From positions 54,291 to 118,290 of the forward strand of contig NZ_WOYF01000009.1 of the NCBI RefSeq assembly GCF_009800925.1: a stretch of DNA of 64,000 nt, read 5' to 3'. Positions 29,401-40,285 of the stretch are shown here, piece by piece (the first letter of the stretch is position 1; every line of letters begins with the position of its first letter). The notes below the pieces were generated by a model, which was not told where the DNA came from, did no database searches, and saw only the letters and a program-made list of their open reading frames with translations. Position numbers and translations under genes: made by a program. This DNA comes from Budvicia diplopodorum. GTDB lineage: Bacteria > Pseudomonadota > Gammaproteobacteria > Enterobacterales > Enterobacteriaceae.

Positions 29401-30465
29401 TCAGAGTAAATGGCGTATATCTGGTGCGATATCGAGCAGTGAAAAACGCCGGTGGCCATCGCGGCCGGTGGTTGTTTCAGCGTGCCATAATGCGTTAATG
29501 ATAGCCTGCTCAACGCTGTCGGCCGTAGCCTGAAATAGCGGGTCGATCGTAGCATCATGCACCAACGAGATCGCAGGCATCGGGCGTTCAGGCTGATGAG
29601 GAAGGGTGTAAGCGGTCGAGAATGCCAGTGCAATATCGCCGCTGCCGTTGCCAAAAAAGGCACCAGTGCGCGACAAGCCTACTCCGGCGCGCAACGACAG
29701 GCGCTTTAGCTGGCGCGAGTCCAGCGGGGCATTGGTGGCTATAATCATAATGATTGAGCCTTTTTCTTCCGTTTGCGGCTTTTGTGCCGCCAGCCGTTGT
29801 TGCATCAACGGGCCAATATGCTTGCCTGTTACGGTGAGGGTTGGCAGGCGGCCAAAGTTAGATAGAACCAACGCGCCTACGGTGTAAGAGTCACCGGAGC
29901 TTAGCGTCGCCACTCTTGAGGCCGAACCTATGCCGCCTTTCAGTTCAAAACACGACATGCCGCGGCCTGCACCAATAGCCCCTTGTAGAAACTGTGATTG
30001 GGCGTTATTCAGCGCGTGCTGATAGTGCCGTTCTCCCAGCGCCATGGCCTGAATATCGTTGAGATAACCGTCGTTACATTCGAACACCAGTGGATTTACC
30101 GTTGACCACTCACGACCGATTTCAGGATTTTCTTGAATCGACCGGCGAATCTGAGCCTGCGCCATTGCGCCGACTGAGAAGGTATTAGTTAGTACTATGG
30201 GGGTTTCGAGCACGCCCAGCTCGTCGACCTGAACTAAACCAATGCTTTTTCCAAAGCCATTAAGTACGGTAGCCGCAGCGGGAATTTTATCGCAAAACAG
30301 ATTACCCGCGTGCGGTTTGATGATGGTGACGCCGGTCTGTTGGGCATTTTCGCTTAGCGTACAGTGCCCAACGCTGACACCGGGAACATCGGCGATCGAA
30401 TTGTAGCGACCGGCAGGAAGCTGGCCAATAGAAGGAATTGAATCGAGGGCGGTCATCGTGGGCAT
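29401..30465 (-). CDS. P1 family aminopeptidase (DmpA/BapA-like, self-cleaving N-terminal nucleophile enzyme)
   Basis: This is a 354-residue P1-family peptidase; relatives such as DmpA are L-aminopeptidase/D-esterases and BapA releases N-terminal beta-amino acids. The conserved start SIADVPGVSVGHCTL, the TNTFSVGAMAQ segment and the probable autocleavage site Gly236-Ser237 in EEKGSIIMIIATNAPL are visible. Ser237 would become the N-terminal nucleophile. Substrate specificity cannot be told. It lies between gsiD and the M55 peptidase gene on the same strand. Confidence 0.9.
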   Translation of the reverse strand: MPTMTALDSIPSIGQLPAGRYNSIADVPGVSVGHCTLSENAQQTGVTIIKPHAGNLFCDKIPAAATVLNGFGKSIGLVQVDELGVLETPIVLTNTFSVGAMAQAQIRRSIQENPEIGREWSTVNPLVFECNDGYLNDIQAMALGERHYQHALNNAQSQFLQGAIGAGRGMSCFELKGGIGSASRVATLSSGDSYTVGALVLSNFGRLPTLTVTGKHIGPLMQQRLAAQKPQTEEKGSIIMIIATNAPLDSRQLKRLSLRAGVGLSRTGAFFGNGSGDIALAFSTAYTLPHQPERPMPAISLVHDATIDPLFQATADSVEQAIINALWHAETTTGRDGHRRFSLLDIAPDIRHLL

Positions 30466-30563
30466 CCTTTTGGTTCAGTGATGTGGTGCACTATGGCTTA
30501 CCATTACCGGTTATCGTATCGCAACCTGCATGAACAGACTGCGATACGACGCTGATTGCCCGG

Positions 30564-31475
30564 CTATTTCCTATCAATTTTTGGATCTAATGCATCACGC
30601 AGGCCATCACCCAGCAGGTTGAATGCCAGAACGGTGAGAAATATTGCCAGACTTGGAAATATGGCGACGTGAGGCGACATCACCATATCGGCTCTGGCTT
30701 CGTTGAGCATCGCGCCCCATTCTGGCATTGGGGGCTGGGCTCCCATGCCTAAGAACGAGAGGCTGGCGGCGGTGATAATCGACGTACCGATACGCATGGT
30801 GAAATAGACCACAATTGACGAAATCGTTCCCGGCAGTATGTGGCGCATGATAATGGTCCAGTCTGACGCGCCTAAGCTGCGAACGGCTTCCACGTAGGTT
30901 AGCTGTTTGATAACCAGCGTATTCCCCCGCACCAGACGAGCAAAGGCCGGAATGCTGAATATTGCTACGGCGATAATCACGTTCGACATGCCGTTACCCA
31001 TAATGGCTACCACGCCGATAGCCAGTAGGATGCCGGGGAAGGCGAACAGCACGTCAGAGATACGCATAGTAATGCGGTCCCACCAGCCTTCGTAATAGCC
31101 GGCCATCAGCCCCATAAAGGTGCCGATCAACGCGCCAAGCGCAACGGAAAAAAATCCGGCCGACAGCGATATACCGGTTCCGGCCAGTATGCGGCTAAAA
31201 ATATCGCGCCCGAGTGAATCAACGCCAAACCAGTGAACGGCCGAAGGGCCTTCATTCAGGCGCTCATAGTCAAAATAGTTTTCTGGATCGAACGGCGTAA
31301 TCCACGGGCTCAGAACGGCGATCAGGATTAAAAATAGCACAAACACGCCAGCGGCTACGGCAACATGCTGTTTACGAAATTTACGCCAGAACTCACTCCA
31401 TGGCGTACGCACGCTATCGTTTTTACTCGCAGAAGCAGACGTGATGGTTGGTTCCACAGTCATTGATAAACTCAT
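30564..31475 (-). CDS. gsiD: Glutathione/peptide ABC transporter permease GsiD
   Basis: This is the second inner-membrane permease of a peptide-type ABC importer (303 residues). An N-terminal extension precedes the membrane helix [20 protein letters not shown]. The DPP/OPP permease signatures [13 protein letters not shown], the EAA loop [20 protein letters not shown] and [18 protein letters not shown] are visible. Gene order and GsiA/GsiB similarity favour glutathione, but related dipeptide systems are close. It is 9 bp after gsiC. Confidence 0.92.
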   Translation of the reverse strand: MSLSMTVEPTITSASASKNDSVRTPWSEFWRKFRKQHVAVAAGVFVLFLILIAVLSPWITPFDPENYFDYERLNEGPSAVHWFGVDSLGRDIFSRILAGTGISLSAGFFSVALGALIGTFMGLMAGYYEGWWDRITMRISDVLFAFPGILLAIGVVAIMGNGMSNVIIAVAIFSIPAFARLVRGNTLVIKQLTYVEAVRSLGASDWTIIMRHILPGTISSIVVYFTMRIGTSIITAASLSFLGMGAQPPMPEWGAMLNEARADMVMSPHVAIFPSLAIFLTVLAFNLLGDGLRDALDPKIDRK

Positions 31476-31484
31476 CTCTGCCCC

Positions 31485-32405
31485 TTATTTGTATTTTATG
31501 GTTGGGTTAATGGCGGCATACAACATATCAACGATCAGGTTGATAAGAATAAATTCCAGTGAAAACAGCAGTACTTCGGCCTGAATCACCGGATAGTCAC
31601 GGGCTTCTACCGAGTCCACCAGCAGGCGGCCAAGGCCGGGCCAGTTAAATACCTTTTCCACCACAATCGAACCTCCGAGTAAGAAACCGAACTGTAGGCC
31701 CATCATGGTGACAACCGGGATCATCGCGTTGCGTAATCCATGCTTGATAACCACTACCCGTTCCCGAAGCCCTTTGGCTCTGGCGGTACGAATAAAATCT
31801 TCCTGTAATACTTCAACAAACGAGGCTCGGGTAAAGCGCGCCATAACGGCGGCAACGGCCGCACCTAAGGTAATTGAAGGTAATATGTAGTGTTGCCAGC
31901 TATCGGCCCCGATGGTCGGTAGCCAGCCGAGATTGACCGAGAACACCTGCATCAATAGCATACCCAGCGCAAATGATGGGAAGGAAATGCCGGATACCGC
32001 CAGCGTCATGCCCGCTCTGTCCGGCCAGCGGTTACGCCATACGGCAGAAACAATACCGATCCCCATACCGAAAAGAACTGCCCAGGTCATACTGGTTACC
32101 GTTAGCCAAAATGTTGGCATAAAGCGCACGGCGATCTCTTCACTGACCGGCCTTTTGGTGCGCATGGAGGTACCAAAATCACCCTGAATAACATTGCTGA
32201 AAAAATGGACAAATTGTTGCGGAAGCGGTTTATCAAGACCGAGGTCTTTGCGAATCATATTCACCACTGTTTCATCAGCCTCAGGACCGGCCGCTAAGCG
32301 GGCAGGGTCGCCGGGGAGCATATGAACGAATAAGAATACCAATACCATGACGATTAACAGCGTCGGTATCAGTCCAAATAATCGTTTTATAAAGTAACTC
32401 AGCAT
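31485..32405 (-). CDS. gsiC: Glutathione/peptide ABC transporter permease GsiC
   Basis: This is the first permease of the importer (306 residues), starting [20 protein letters not shown]. The family motifs are [16 protein letters not shown], the EAA loop [20 protein letters not shown] and the C-terminal [21 protein letters not shown] strong hairpin in the gap between gsiB and gsiC is described separately. Confidence 0.93.
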   Translation of the reverse strand: MLSYFIKRLFGLIPTLLIVMVLVFLFVHMLPGDPARLAAGPEADETVVNMIRKDLGLDKPLPQQFVHFFSNVIQGDFGTSMRTKRPVSEEIAVRFMPTFWLTVTSMTWAVLFGMGIGIVSAVWRNRWPDRAGMTLAVSGISFPSFALGMLLMQVFSVNLGWLPTIGADSWQHYILPSITLGAAVAAVMARFTRASFVEVLQEDFIRTARAKGLRERVVVIKHGLRNAMIPVVTMMGLQFGFLLGGSIVVEKVFNWPGLGRLLVDSVEARDYPVIQAEVLLFSLEFILINLIVDMLYAAINPTIKYK

Positions 32406-32454
32406 GATGCAGACTCAGAAAACTACGTGCAACGACGTATGCAATGACAATTAC

Positions 32455-32486
32455 CAGCGTCACGTTGGCAAGCCAACGTGACGCTG
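32455..32486 (-). terminator. Intra-operon hairpin between gsiB and gsiC
   Basis: Perfect 15-bp arms (32455-32469 and 32472-32486) start about 35 bases after the gsiB stop. There is no T-run, so it is more likely an mRNA-stabilising or attenuating structure than a true terminator, keeping binding-protein mRNA more abundant than permease mRNA. Confidence 0.65.
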
Positions 32487-32520
32487 ATTGAACGCGCTCC
32501 GTTGAGAGCGCAGATAAATA

Positions 32521-34074
32521 TTATTGTTTTAAATCAACTTCATCAAAGCTAAATGAACCGTCGAGCGTGATGTACATGCCGGTTAAATTCTTGCTGTGAA
32601 CATACAGTAGTTTATCCGTCAGCAGGAATGCCCATGGCGCATCGGCCCAGATTTGGTCCTGAGCTTCTTTGTACAGCGCCGCTTTTTCTGAAGACACCGT
32701 GGTCTTCAGCGCATCGCCTAGTGCTTTATCCACTTTTGGATTGCTGTAATAAGCCGTGTTGAACATTTTTGGCGGCCATGATGAGGTCGCCAATAGCGGC
32801 GTTAGCGCCCAGTCAGACTCCATTGTTGAAGATGACCAACCGGCGTAGTACATCCGCACGCCTGCCTGTTCTGGCTTTTGGACGCTTTCTACTTTGGCAA
32901 CGCGCTGGCCCGCTTCCATTGCTTCAATTTGTACTTTAATACCCACTTGCCCTAGCTGTTGCTGGACAAATTGAATCACTTTTTGAGCCGTTGTGTTGTT
33001 GCCGTTTGCCCATAGCGTGGTTGAAAAACCGTCAGGGTAGCCAGCTTCTTTTAGTAACTCTTTGGCTTTGGCTGGGTCGTAGGGCCATGGACCATAGTTA
33101 ACCGCATATTCAACGCCCTGTGGTACGACACCGTTAGCCGGTGTGGCATAGCCAGCAAAGGCAACTTTAGCCAGAGCTTCTTTGTTGATGGCGTAATTAA
33201 TCGCCTGACGAACTTTCAGGTCATCAAACGGTTTCTGCAATACGTTGAAGCTGAGGTAACGTTGAATAATGGACGGGGCTGAAACCATTTCCAGTTTGTC
33301 ATTTTTTTCCAGTAATTTTGCCTGTTCATAAGGGATCGTATAGGCAAAATGAGCTTCACCGGTCTGCATCATGGCGGCGCGGGTATTATTTTCAACCACC
33401 GGGCGCCAGGTAATGGAATCAACTTTTGGTAGGCCTTTCTTCCAATAGTTATCAAATTTTTGCACTTTCATGTAGTCAGTGGCGTTCCATTCAGAAAATT
33501 GGAACGGGCCAGTACCAACAGGGTGGAAGCCAATATCTTTTCCATATTTCTGGAGCGCTGCTGGCGAAATCATAACGGCTGACGGGTGAGCCAATGAGTT
33601 AATAAAGGCGGAGAAAGGTGCCTGTAAGGTAAATTTAACCGTGTAAGGCTCAAGCACTTCAGTTTTAGTTATACGGTTAAACATATTGTAACGCTTCAGG
33701 TGATTTTCAGGGTTGGTCACCCGATCAAAAACGGCCTTAACAGCGTTAGCATTGAAGTCGGTACCATCGTGGAACTTAACGCCCTGACGAAGCTTGATCG
33801 TGTATTGTAGCCCGTCATCACTGACGGTATAGCTGTCGGCTAACACATTAACTAATTTTGCATCTTTATCGAAGCCAAACAGGCCTTGATAAAACGACTT
33901 TGATACGGCTTGCGACAGGGTGTCGTTAGAGTCGTACGGGTCAAGCGTTGTAAAGTTTGAATAGACGGCAACGATGACATCCTTGGCGGCAAAAGCAGGT
34001 AACGCGCTGAAGCTAGCCAGCGTAACTATGCCAGCGGCAAGCAGCGTTTTTCGGGGAAATGAAAGTGTAGTCAT
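32521..34074 (-). CDS. gsiB: Glutathione/peptide-binding periplasmic protein GsiB
   Basis: This is the periplasmic substrate-binding protein of the SBP family 5 type, 517 residues. It has a signal peptide [20 protein letters not shown]... ending PAFA just before [11 protein letters not shown], with cleavage near residue 29. Signature stretches include [18 protein letters not shown] and [18 protein letters not shown]. The frame is open for 41 codons further upstream into the gsiA region, but the ATG at 34074 with GGAGAG upstream begins the signal peptide. It lies 40 bp after gsiA. Confidence 0.95.
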   Translation of the reverse strand: MTTLSFPRKTLLAAGIVTLASFSALPAFAAKDVIVAVYSNFTTLDPYDSNDTLSQAVSKSFYQGLFGFDKDAKLVNVLADSYTVSDDGLQYTIKLRQGVKFHDGTDFNANAVKAVFDRVTNPENHLKRYNMFNRITKTEVLEPYTVKFTLQAPFSAFINSLAHPSAVMISPAALQKYGKDIGFHPVGTGPFQFSEWNATDYMKVQKFDNYWKKGLPKVDSITWRPVVENNTRAAMMQTGEAHFAYTIPYEQAKLLEKNDKLEMVSAPSIIQRYLSFNVLQKPFDDLKVRQAINYAINKEALAKVAFAGYATPANGVVPQGVEYAVNYGPWPYDPAKAKELLKEAGYPDGFSTTLWANGNNTTAQKVIQFVQQQLGQVGIKVQIEAMEAGQRVAKVESVQKPEQAGVRMYYAGWSSSTMESDWALTPLLATSSWPPKMFNTAYYSNPKVDKALGDALKTTVSSEKAALYKEAQDQIWADAPWAFLLTDKLLYVHSKNLTGMYITLDGSFSFDEVDLKQ

Positions 34075-34114
34075 AAAGCGTGCTCTCCATACATGTTGTG
34101 TTGTTGATCTAGTT

Positions 34115-36010
34115 TTAATAAACGCCGGCAATCCGGTGGCGTGCGACAAAATGGTTTTCACTAACCTGAACCAAAGGTTCAACGTTGGGTTCGTCATTTA
34201 ATGCTCTGATCGGACTAGGTATTTCGTCTGACAGCAGCTCTCGTTTTAGATGACGCCTTGCCGGATCGGCAATCGGCACGGCGGCCATCAGCTTTTTGGT
34301 ATAAGCATGCTGGGGATTTTCAAAGATCTCTTTGCGTGGTCCTATTTCAACGATTTGGCCTAAGTACATCACGGCAACCCGATGGCTAACGCGCTCAACC
34401 ACCGCCATATCGTGAGAAATAAACAGGAAGGCAATGCCGAATTCCCGCTGTAAATCCAGCATCAGATTGACCACCTGAGCCTGAATTGAAACGTCAAGCG
34501 CCGACACTGATTCATCGGCGATGATGACTTTAGGATTGAGAGCCAGCGCTCGGGCGATACAAATCCGCTGGCGTTGCCCGCCGGAGAATTCGTGAGGGTA
34601 GCGCTTTGCGTGCTCAGGCAGTAGGCCAACTTTCTCCAGCAACCACGCCACCCTCCGTTCAGCCTCTTTTCCTGAGGCGACTTTATGAATTAACAGCGGT
34701 TCCATAATGGAAAAGCCAACGGTTACCCGAGGGTCTAAAGAGGCAAACGGATCCTGAAAGATAAACTGAATATCTTTGCGCAGCGCTTGCAGGCCCTGAC
34801 CTTTCAGGCTATTAATCTTCTTTCCGCAAAACTCAATGCTGCCGCCCTGGCTTTCAACCAGCTGGAGCAAAGAGCGGCCGGTGGTAGATTTACCACAGCC
34901 AGATTCTCCAACCAGCGCTAGGGTTTCTCCGGGGTAAAGCTCGAAGTTAACTTTTTCTACCGCATGGACCCGGCGCTTAACCCGATTAAAAATGCCGCCG
35001 CGAATATCAAAGCGGGTGATGAGGTTTTCAACCTTTAAGATAGGCGCGCCGGAATGGTCAACGGTTTGTTGGACAATTGGCGGTGTGCTGTCATTGAGAC
35101 CATCAACGTTAAGCAGCGGGAACTTGGACGGAAAGTCAGTGCCTTTCATTGCGCCCAGCTTCGGTACGGCAGACAGCAGGGCTTTCGTGTAGGGGTGCTT
35201 TGGTGAGGCAAACAAGGTGTCTGAATCACCTTCTTCAACTTTTTCGCCTTTATACATTACCAGCACACGGTCGGCGACTTCGGCCACCACGCCCATATCG
35301 TGGGTAATGAATATCACCGCCATTTCCATCTCATCCTGTAGCTCACGAATAAGCTGTAAAATCTGTGATTGGATGGTTACGTCCAGTGCGGTAGTGGGTT
35401 CATCGGCAATTAATAGGGCCGGGCGGCAGGAGAGAGCCATAGCGATCATGACGCGTTGGCGCATACCGCCAGAAAGCTGATGAGGATAACGGTCAAGCAC
35501 GTTTTTAGCTTCGGGGATGCGTACGCGCTCCAGCATTTTCAAAGCTTCAGCTCTGGCGGTGGCCCGATCTTTGTTCTGGTGTAAACGGATGGATTCAGCA
35601 ATTTGTTCGCCAACCGGAAATACCGGATTGAGCGAGGTCATTGGTTCCTGAAAAATCATCGCAATGTCAGCACCGCGGATGGTACGCATGGTTGAGCTAT
35701 TTGCTTTTGCCAAGTCTAGCTGGTTGCCACCTTGGTTAAATAGAATTGTGCCCTGAGTGATTTTTCCACCACCCTGTTCAACTAAGCGCATGAGAGCCAG
35801 TGAGGTAACCGACTTACCTGAGCCTGATTCACCAACGATCGCCAGCGTTTCTCCCCGTTTTACGCTAAAAGAGAGGGAACGCACGGCGCTGACGGTATGT
35901 TCGGAAGTTTCAAACTGTACGGAAAGATTATCAACCTGAATGGCCTGCGCTTTCTCTGTATTATCGGAGACTATATTATGTTGTGTCACAGTTTCTCTTA
36001 TCCCTGCCAA
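34115..36010 (-). CDS. gsiA: Glutathione/peptide ABC transporter ATP-binding protein GsiA (dual ATPase)
   Basis: This fused double ATPase of 631 residues powers the importer. The first half has Walker A GESGSGKS at residues 60-67, signature LSGGMRQRV and Walker [13 protein letters not shown]. The second half has Walker [10 protein letters not shown] near residue 370, [14 protein letters not shown] and [12 protein letters not shown]. Each half ends in an oligopeptide-transporter C-terminal extension. Length and both-half fusion match E. coli GsiA (623 residues). The exact start among several codons near 36010 is not certain. Confidence 0.95.
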   Translation of the reverse strand: MAGIRETVTQHNIVSDNTEKAQAIQVDNLSVQFETSEHTVSAVRSLSFSVKRGETLAIVGESGSGKSVTSLALMRLVEQGGGKITQGTILFNQGGNQLDLAKANSSTMRTIRGADIAMIFQEPMTSLNPVFPVGEQIAESIRLHQNKDRATARAEALKMLERVRIPEAKNVLDRYPHQLSGGMRQRVMIAMALSCRPALLIADEPTTALDVTIQSQILQLIRELQDEMEMAVIFITHDMGVVAEVADRVLVMYKGEKVEEGDSDTLFASPKHPYTKALLSAVPKLGAMKGTDFPSKFPLLNVDGLNDSTPPIVQQTVDHSGAPILKVENLITRFDIRGGIFNRVKRRVHAVEKVNFELYPGETLALVGESGCGKSTTGRSLLQLVESQGGSIEFCGKKINSLKGQGLQALRKDIQFIFQDPFASLDPRVTVGFSIMEPLLIHKVASGKEAERRVAWLLEKVGLLPEHAKRYPHEFSGGQRQRICIARALALNPKVIIADESVSALDVSIQAQVVNLMLDLQREFGIAFLFISHDMAVVERVSHRVAVMYLGQIVEIGPRKEIFENPQHAYTKKLMAAVPIADPARRHLKRELLSDEIPSPIRALNDEPNVEPLVQVSENHFVARHRIAGVY

Positions 36011-36205
36011 CGGCTATTTTATTTGGTGAAATAATTCAGACCGAACTTGTAAGCAAAATAAAATAACTCGTGGTTACGTGGTTTCTATTTATGAGTAAAG
36101 ATTATGAGTAAAGACAACGAAAATAATGGTGCATCCAATGGATTAGCATTGGTGATATAGAAAACCTAAATCTATTTGTTTGATCAAGTCGATATTGGCT
36201 CAATT

Positions 36206-36226
36206 TGCCCGAATAGTATTCGGGCA
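36206..36226 (-). terminator. Hairpin between iaaA and gsiA
   Basis: 9-bp arms TGCCCGAAT/ATTCGGGCA (36206-36214, 36218-36226) with a 3-base loop lie 14 bases after the iaaA stop. The following run is only weakly T-rich, so partial termination or mRNA protection is likely and gsiA may also have its own promoter in the 180 bp that follow. Confidence 0.5.
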
Positions 36227-36239
36227 GCGCCGTTCGTTA

Positions 36240-37211
36240 TTAACGATAAATATCAACTGATGCAGCTTGACCAACCTTTGCAACACCTCGGTACATTCCT
36301 TCGGTATTAAACGGCATGGCAACGTTGCCTTTATTATCAATAGCAATAATTCCGCCGTTACCATCGATAGCCGGTAGTTTTTCCATGACAACTTTATTGG
36401 CGGCGGCTTCTAAAGACAAGCCGCCATATTCCATCAGCGCAGATACGTCATAGGCAGCTACTGCGCGGATAAACATTTCGCCGGTGCCGGTAGCAGAGAC
36501 GGCTACGGTACGGTTATTGGCATAGCATCCGGCACCGATAATCGGTGAGTCGCCGACCCGGCCAACTTTTTTGTTGGTCATTCCACCGGTGGATGTAGCC
36601 GCCGCCAGGTTGCCACGAATATCTAAAGCTACTGCGCCCACGGTACCAAATTTCTTATCGGGATCGATGGGATCGCCCTGAGGCTGAGAGGCTAAGCTGG
36701 CCGCGTCGTGGTCCAACATGACTCCGTTTTGTTCCAGAAGGGCCCGCTGCCATTGTTCATAGCGTGGGGTGGTAAAATAGTAGTCAGATTCAACCATTTC
36801 AACGCCGCGGCTTTTAGCGAAGTCTTCAGCGCCTTCACCAATAAACATCACGTGGTCGCTATGTTCCATCACTTCACGGGCGGCAAGGATCGGGTTGCGA
36901 ATGTGTGATACACCGGCAACCGCTCCGGCTTTGAGCGTTGCGCCATCCATAATTGACGCATCCAATTCGTTAGTTCCAGAGTTTGTAAATACGGCACCTT
37001 TACCGGCATTGAATAGTGGGTTTTCTTCTAGCAGCCGTACCGCTTCGGTAACGGCGTCTAACGCGCTTCCGCCCGCGGCAAGAATGCTTTGCCCTGCGGT
37101 GACAATAAAGGTTAAAGCGCTACGATACTCTAACTCTTTCTCCGGACTCATCGCCGAACGGGTAATTGCACCTGCGCCACCGTGAATGGCGATTACTGGT
37201 TTGAATGTCAT
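36240..37211 (-). CDS. iaaA: Isoaspartyl peptidase / L-asparaginase type 2 (IaaA)
   Basis: This is an N-terminal-nucleophile hydrolase that cleaves beta-aspartyl dipeptides formed from damaged proteins, 323 residues. The precursor self-cleaves before Thr190 in KKFGTVGAVALD, making alpha and beta subunits. IHGGAGAITRS at the start and GDSPIIGAGCYA plus ATGTGEMFIR near the oxyanion site are conserved. It is the first gene of iaaA-gsiABCD, the same order as in E. coli. Confidence 0.96.
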   Translation of the reverse strand: MTFKPVIAIHGGAGAITRSAMSPEKELEYRSALTFIVTAGQSILAAGGSALDAVTEAVRLLEENPLFNAGKGAVFTNSGTNELDASIMDGATLKAGAVAGVSHIRNPILAAREVMEHSDHVMFIGEGAEDFAKSRGVEMVESDYYFTTPRYEQWQRALLEQNGVMLDHDAASLASQPQGDPIDPDKKFGTVGAVALDIRGNLAAATSTGGMTNKKVGRVGDSPIIGAGCYANNRTVAVSATGTGEMFIRAVAAYDVSALMEYGGLSLEAAANKVVMEKLPAIDGNGGIIAIDNKGNVAMPFNTEGMYRGVAKVGQAASVDIYR

Positions 37212-37940
37212 GGTATGCCTAAAGGTTTGCTTAGGGTTATTTAAGTTTTATCAGGTAAGAGTACCGTCCAATAACTTATTCTGAGCCGTTATTCTGTCCA
37301 TGAATTCAATTGATATTATTTGGCTTTTTTCGACTATAGAATTTTGAACATCGCTCGTAAAGTAAAAAAATGAGATAAACGATATTTTTTTACCAACGGT
37401 TTAAATACAGCATTGGAAATAAAACCTACTAATTAAAAAATTAGAGTTATTAATAAGTCTAATTCATCGTGTTATTTCAATAGCGATTAAAATATAAGAC
37501 ATAAAAATTAGAATAATTATTTTATCTGGTGATAAAAATGGGTTGTATGAAATATTTCAGATGAAAAGATAGGTGTCATGGGTGTGTTTATTGAATGAAT
37601 AGTTGCTAATGTGGCTTGATAATTACCGCCAGTAAACGGGGCGGTAGAGAGAGGATGAAAATTTATACCGTTAAGATGGTTAAATTTTTCCGCTCATGTT
37701 GTTACAAATGGTTTCTTTATTGTTGTTAAAATGCTGCATTTGGCGGAAGCTGTATTATAATGACCCTATAAAAGTCGTTGGTAAGGCCAGACTTGGTCTG
37801 GCGTGCATTGTTACTCAAGTTGTTACCCAAATCGTTTAGTTATATCTATTTTAGCGATTTGTTTAATCCCCTTGTTATTTAAATGATAATCATTATCATT
37901 AAAGAGGCGATATTGGTTCGTTATAAGGGGAGGCGTGAAA
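37212..37940. other. 729-bp iaaA/mntH intergenic region
   Basis: No convincing open frame is present. The left two thirds is very AT-rich without recognised sites and may hold the divergent iaaA promoter. Near the right end are a TATAAT at 37756-37761 without a good -35, a hairpin GCCAGA/TCTGGC (37786-37791, 37797-37802) and a Fur-type box at 37882-37900. Confidence 0.5.
37882..37900. promoter_or_regulatory. Fur box upstream of mntH
   Basis: This is a perfect 9-1-9 inverted repeat AATGATAATCATTATCATT containing the GATAAT-C-ATTATC core of the Fur consensus, 41 bp before the mntH start. Fur control of mntH together with MntR is known in enterics. No MntR palindrome was seen. Confidence 0.8.
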
Positions 37941-39197
37941 ATGTCAGATTCAGGTGCCGTAGTGCCGCCAGAGATTCAGCCAGCCTCTGTGTCTAATCGC
38001 GCATCGAGAAAAATGCGGCTTTCCTTGATGGGGCCTGCCTTTATTGCCGCTATTGGATATATCGATCCCGGGAACTTTGCTACCAATATTCAGGCCGGAT
38101 CGGCGTTTGGTTACCAGTTACTTTGGGTCGTTGTGTGGGCCAATATTATGGCGATGGTTGTTCAGCTGTTTTCAGCCAAGCTGGGCATTGCCACCAATAA
38201 AAATCTGGCTGAGCATATTCGCGATCGTTTCCCTCGTCCAGTGGTTTGGTTTTATTGGGTTCAGGCTGAGCTCATTGCTATCGCGACCGACTTAGCTGAA
38301 TTTATCGGTGCGGCGATCGGTTTCAAATTACTGTTGGGTATTAGCTTACTGAACGGTGCCATTATCACCGGTATCTGTACTTTCCTGATTCTCATGCTTC
38401 AAAGCCGTGGCCAAAAACCGCTTGAGCGAGTTATCTGCGCCTTTCTACTGTTTGTCGCCGCAGCCTATATAATTGAACTGGCTTTTTCTCAGCCGGAAAT
38501 AGGCAGTCTGGCGACGGGTATGCTGTTCCCCGGTTTACCTAATAATGAAGCCGTATTTTTAGCCGCTGGCGTATTAGGGGCGACGATTATGCCTCACGTT
38601 ATTTACTTGCATTCAGCGCTAACACAGTACTCACAGGGTACCCGAGAACAGCGTTATTCGGCCACTAAATGGGACGTTGCCGTAGCCATGACTATTGCCG
38701 GATTCGTTAATTTGGCAATGATGGCTATGGCCGCAGCGGTATTTCATTTTAACGGGCAGACGGGAATAACAGAATTAGATCAGGCCTATGTGACCTTAGA
38801 GCCATTGCTCGGTAAGTTTGCCGCGGTGACCTTTGGCCTGAGTCTGGTGGCTGCCGGGTTATCTTCGACCGTTGTTGGTACGTTAGCCGGACAGGTGGTT
38901 ATGCAGGGGTTTATCCACTTTAAAATTTCATTATGGATCCGCCGTAGCGTCACGATGCTACCGTCGTTTGTGGTGATTATGTTGGGCATGGATGCCACCC
39001 GAATCTTATTAATCAGTCAGGTATTTTTAAGCTTTGGTATCGCGCTTGCGCTGATCCCTTTACTGAGTTTTACCGGCAACCGTCAACTGATGGGCGATAT
39101 GGTCAATAGCCCGGTAATGCAGAATATCGGACGATTGATTGTGGTTTTAGTGGTGAGCCTGAATCTCTATCTGGTAGGCAGTTTCATATTGAGTTGA
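37941..39197 (+). CDS. mntH: Manganese/divalent metal:H+ symporter MntH (Nramp)
   Basis: This inner-membrane Nramp importer for Mn(II), and less for Fe(II), has 418 residues with 11 predicted helices. The metal-binding helix 1 motif reads [19 protein letters not shown] and the helix 6 motif reads [15 protein letters not shown], both essential for transport. The ATG at 37941 has GGGGAGG at the right distance; a GTG two codons earlier is too close to that site. A Fur box lies just upstream. It is convergent with the aldo/keto reductase gene. Confidence 0.96.
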   Translation: MSDSGAVVPPEIQPASVSNRASRKMRLSLMGPAFIAAIGYIDPGNFATNIQAGSAFGYQLLWVVVWANIMAMVVQLFSAKLGIATNKNLAEHIRDRFPRPVVWFYWVQAELIAIATDLAEFIGAAIGFKLLLGISLLNGAIITGICTFLILMLQSRGQKPLERVICAFLLFVAAAYIIELAFSQPEIGSLATGMLFPGLPNNEAVFLAAGVLGATIMPHVIYLHSALTQYSQGTREQRYSATKWDVAVAMTIAGFVNLAMMAMAAAVFHFNGQTGITELDQAYVTLEPLLGKFAAVTFGLSLVAAGLSSTVVGTLAGQVVMQGFIHFKISLWIRRSVTMLPSFVVIMLGMDATRILLISQVFLSFGIALALIPLLSFTGNRQLMGDMVNSPVMQNIGRLIVVLVVSLNLYLVGSFILS

Positions 39198-39200
39198 TCG

Positions 39201-39229
39201 AGCACTGCGAACGCTAAGCCCGCGGTGCT
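39201..39229. terminator. Possible terminator between convergent mntH and aldo/keto reductase
   Basis: 9-bp arms AGCACTGCG/CGCGGTGCT (one G-T pair; 39201-39209 with 39221-39229) lie in the 50-bp gap between convergent genes. T-runs are poor, so the assignment is tentative. Confidence 0.45.
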
Positions 39230-39247
39230 ACTAATCTGTTTTACTCA

Positions 39248-40240
39248 CTACGCCAAAATACGCTCTATTTCATTCAGCTCCTGTTGGCTAAACTCAATAT
39301 TATCCAGCGCCATTACGGCATCGACAATCTGGCTAACCCGGCTGGCACCAATTAGAGCGGAGGTCACTTTCCCATCTCTTAATACCCACGCTAGAGCCAT
39401 CTGTGACAGCTTCTGGCCGCGCCGTTGTGCTAGCTGATTAAGCTGGTTAATTTTATTCAGCTTTTCCTGAGTCAGCTGTTCTGCTGTCAAGGAAGGGCTG
39501 CTGCTGGCTATACGGGAGTCGTCGGGAATGCCGTTGAGATAGCGATCGGTTAACAGGCCACCCGCCAGCGGTGAAAAGGCGATTGATCCGACGCCTTCTT
39601 CCTGTAATACGTCCTGTAGGCCATCTTCAATCCAGCGTTCGAACAGGGAGTATTTCGGCTGGTGGATCAGGCAGGGCGTTCCTAATGCGTTAAGAATACG
39701 GATGGCTTCTTTTGCCCGATCTGCCGGATAGTTAGAGATACCCACATAGAGCGCCTTACCCTGACGCACAATCAGATCCAGCGCTGCCATGGTTTCTTCA
39801 AGCGGCGTATTAGGATCCGGGCGGTGGTGATAGAAAATATCGACATAGTCTAGCCCCATGCGCTTCAAGCTTTGATTCAGGCTAGAGACCAAATATTTTT
39901 TGGAGCCCCAGTCGCCGTAAGGCCCAGGCCACATAGTGTAGCCAGCCTTAGACGAGATAATCATTTCATCCCGATAGGCATGAAAATGCTGTTTTAAGAT
40001 CCGGCCAAAGTTTGTTTCTGCCGATCCCGGCGGCGGGCCGTAATTATTGGCCAGATCAAAATGAGTAATACCCAAATCAAAGGCGGTACCAATCATATTT
40101 CGGCTGGTGTCATACTGTGTAACATCACCAAAGTTGTGCCATAGGCCGAGGGAAATTTTTGGCAACTGTAAACCACTGCGACCGCTGCGGGCGTATTGCA
40201 TATTGTCATATCGTTTCGGGTTGGCTTGGTAGGGCATCAT
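39248..40240 (-). CDS. Aldo/keto reductase, YghZ/GpR (L-glyceraldehyde 3-phosphate reductase) type
   Basis: This is an NADPH-dependent reductase of 330 residues with the AKR barrel. THFDLANNYGPPPGSAE carries the catalytic Asp/Tyr pair and the LIHQPKYSLFERW and SALIGASRVSQI nucleotide-site motifs are present. Its N-terminal half resembles E. coli YghZ closely (GLWHNFGDV, AGYTMWPGPYGDWGSKKYL), which detoxifies methylglyoxal and reduces L-glyceraldehyde 3-phosphate. Because divergence in the C-terminal part is larger I give no symbol. A second Met two residues in is an equal start. Confidence 0.88.
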   Translation of the reverse strand: MMPYQANPKRYDNMQYARSGRSGLQLPKISLGLWHNFGDVTQYDTSRNMIGTAFDLGITHFDLANNYGPPPGSAETNFGRILKQHFHAYRDEMIISSKAGYTMWPGPYGDWGSKKYLVSSLNQSLKRMGLDYVDIFYHHRPDPNTPLEETMAALDLIVRQGKALYVGISNYPADRAKEAIRILNALGTPCLIHQPKYSLFERWIEDGLQDVLQEEGVGSIAFSPLAGGLLTDRYLNGIPDDSRIASSSPSLTAEQLTQEKLNKINQLNQLAQRRGQKLSQMALAWVLRDGKVTSALIGASRVSQIVDAVMALDNIEFSQQELNEIERILA

Positions 40241-40285
40241 GTTTCCTCTAAGTTGCTTAGGCTGCTCAGTAGCTAGTGATTGTAG

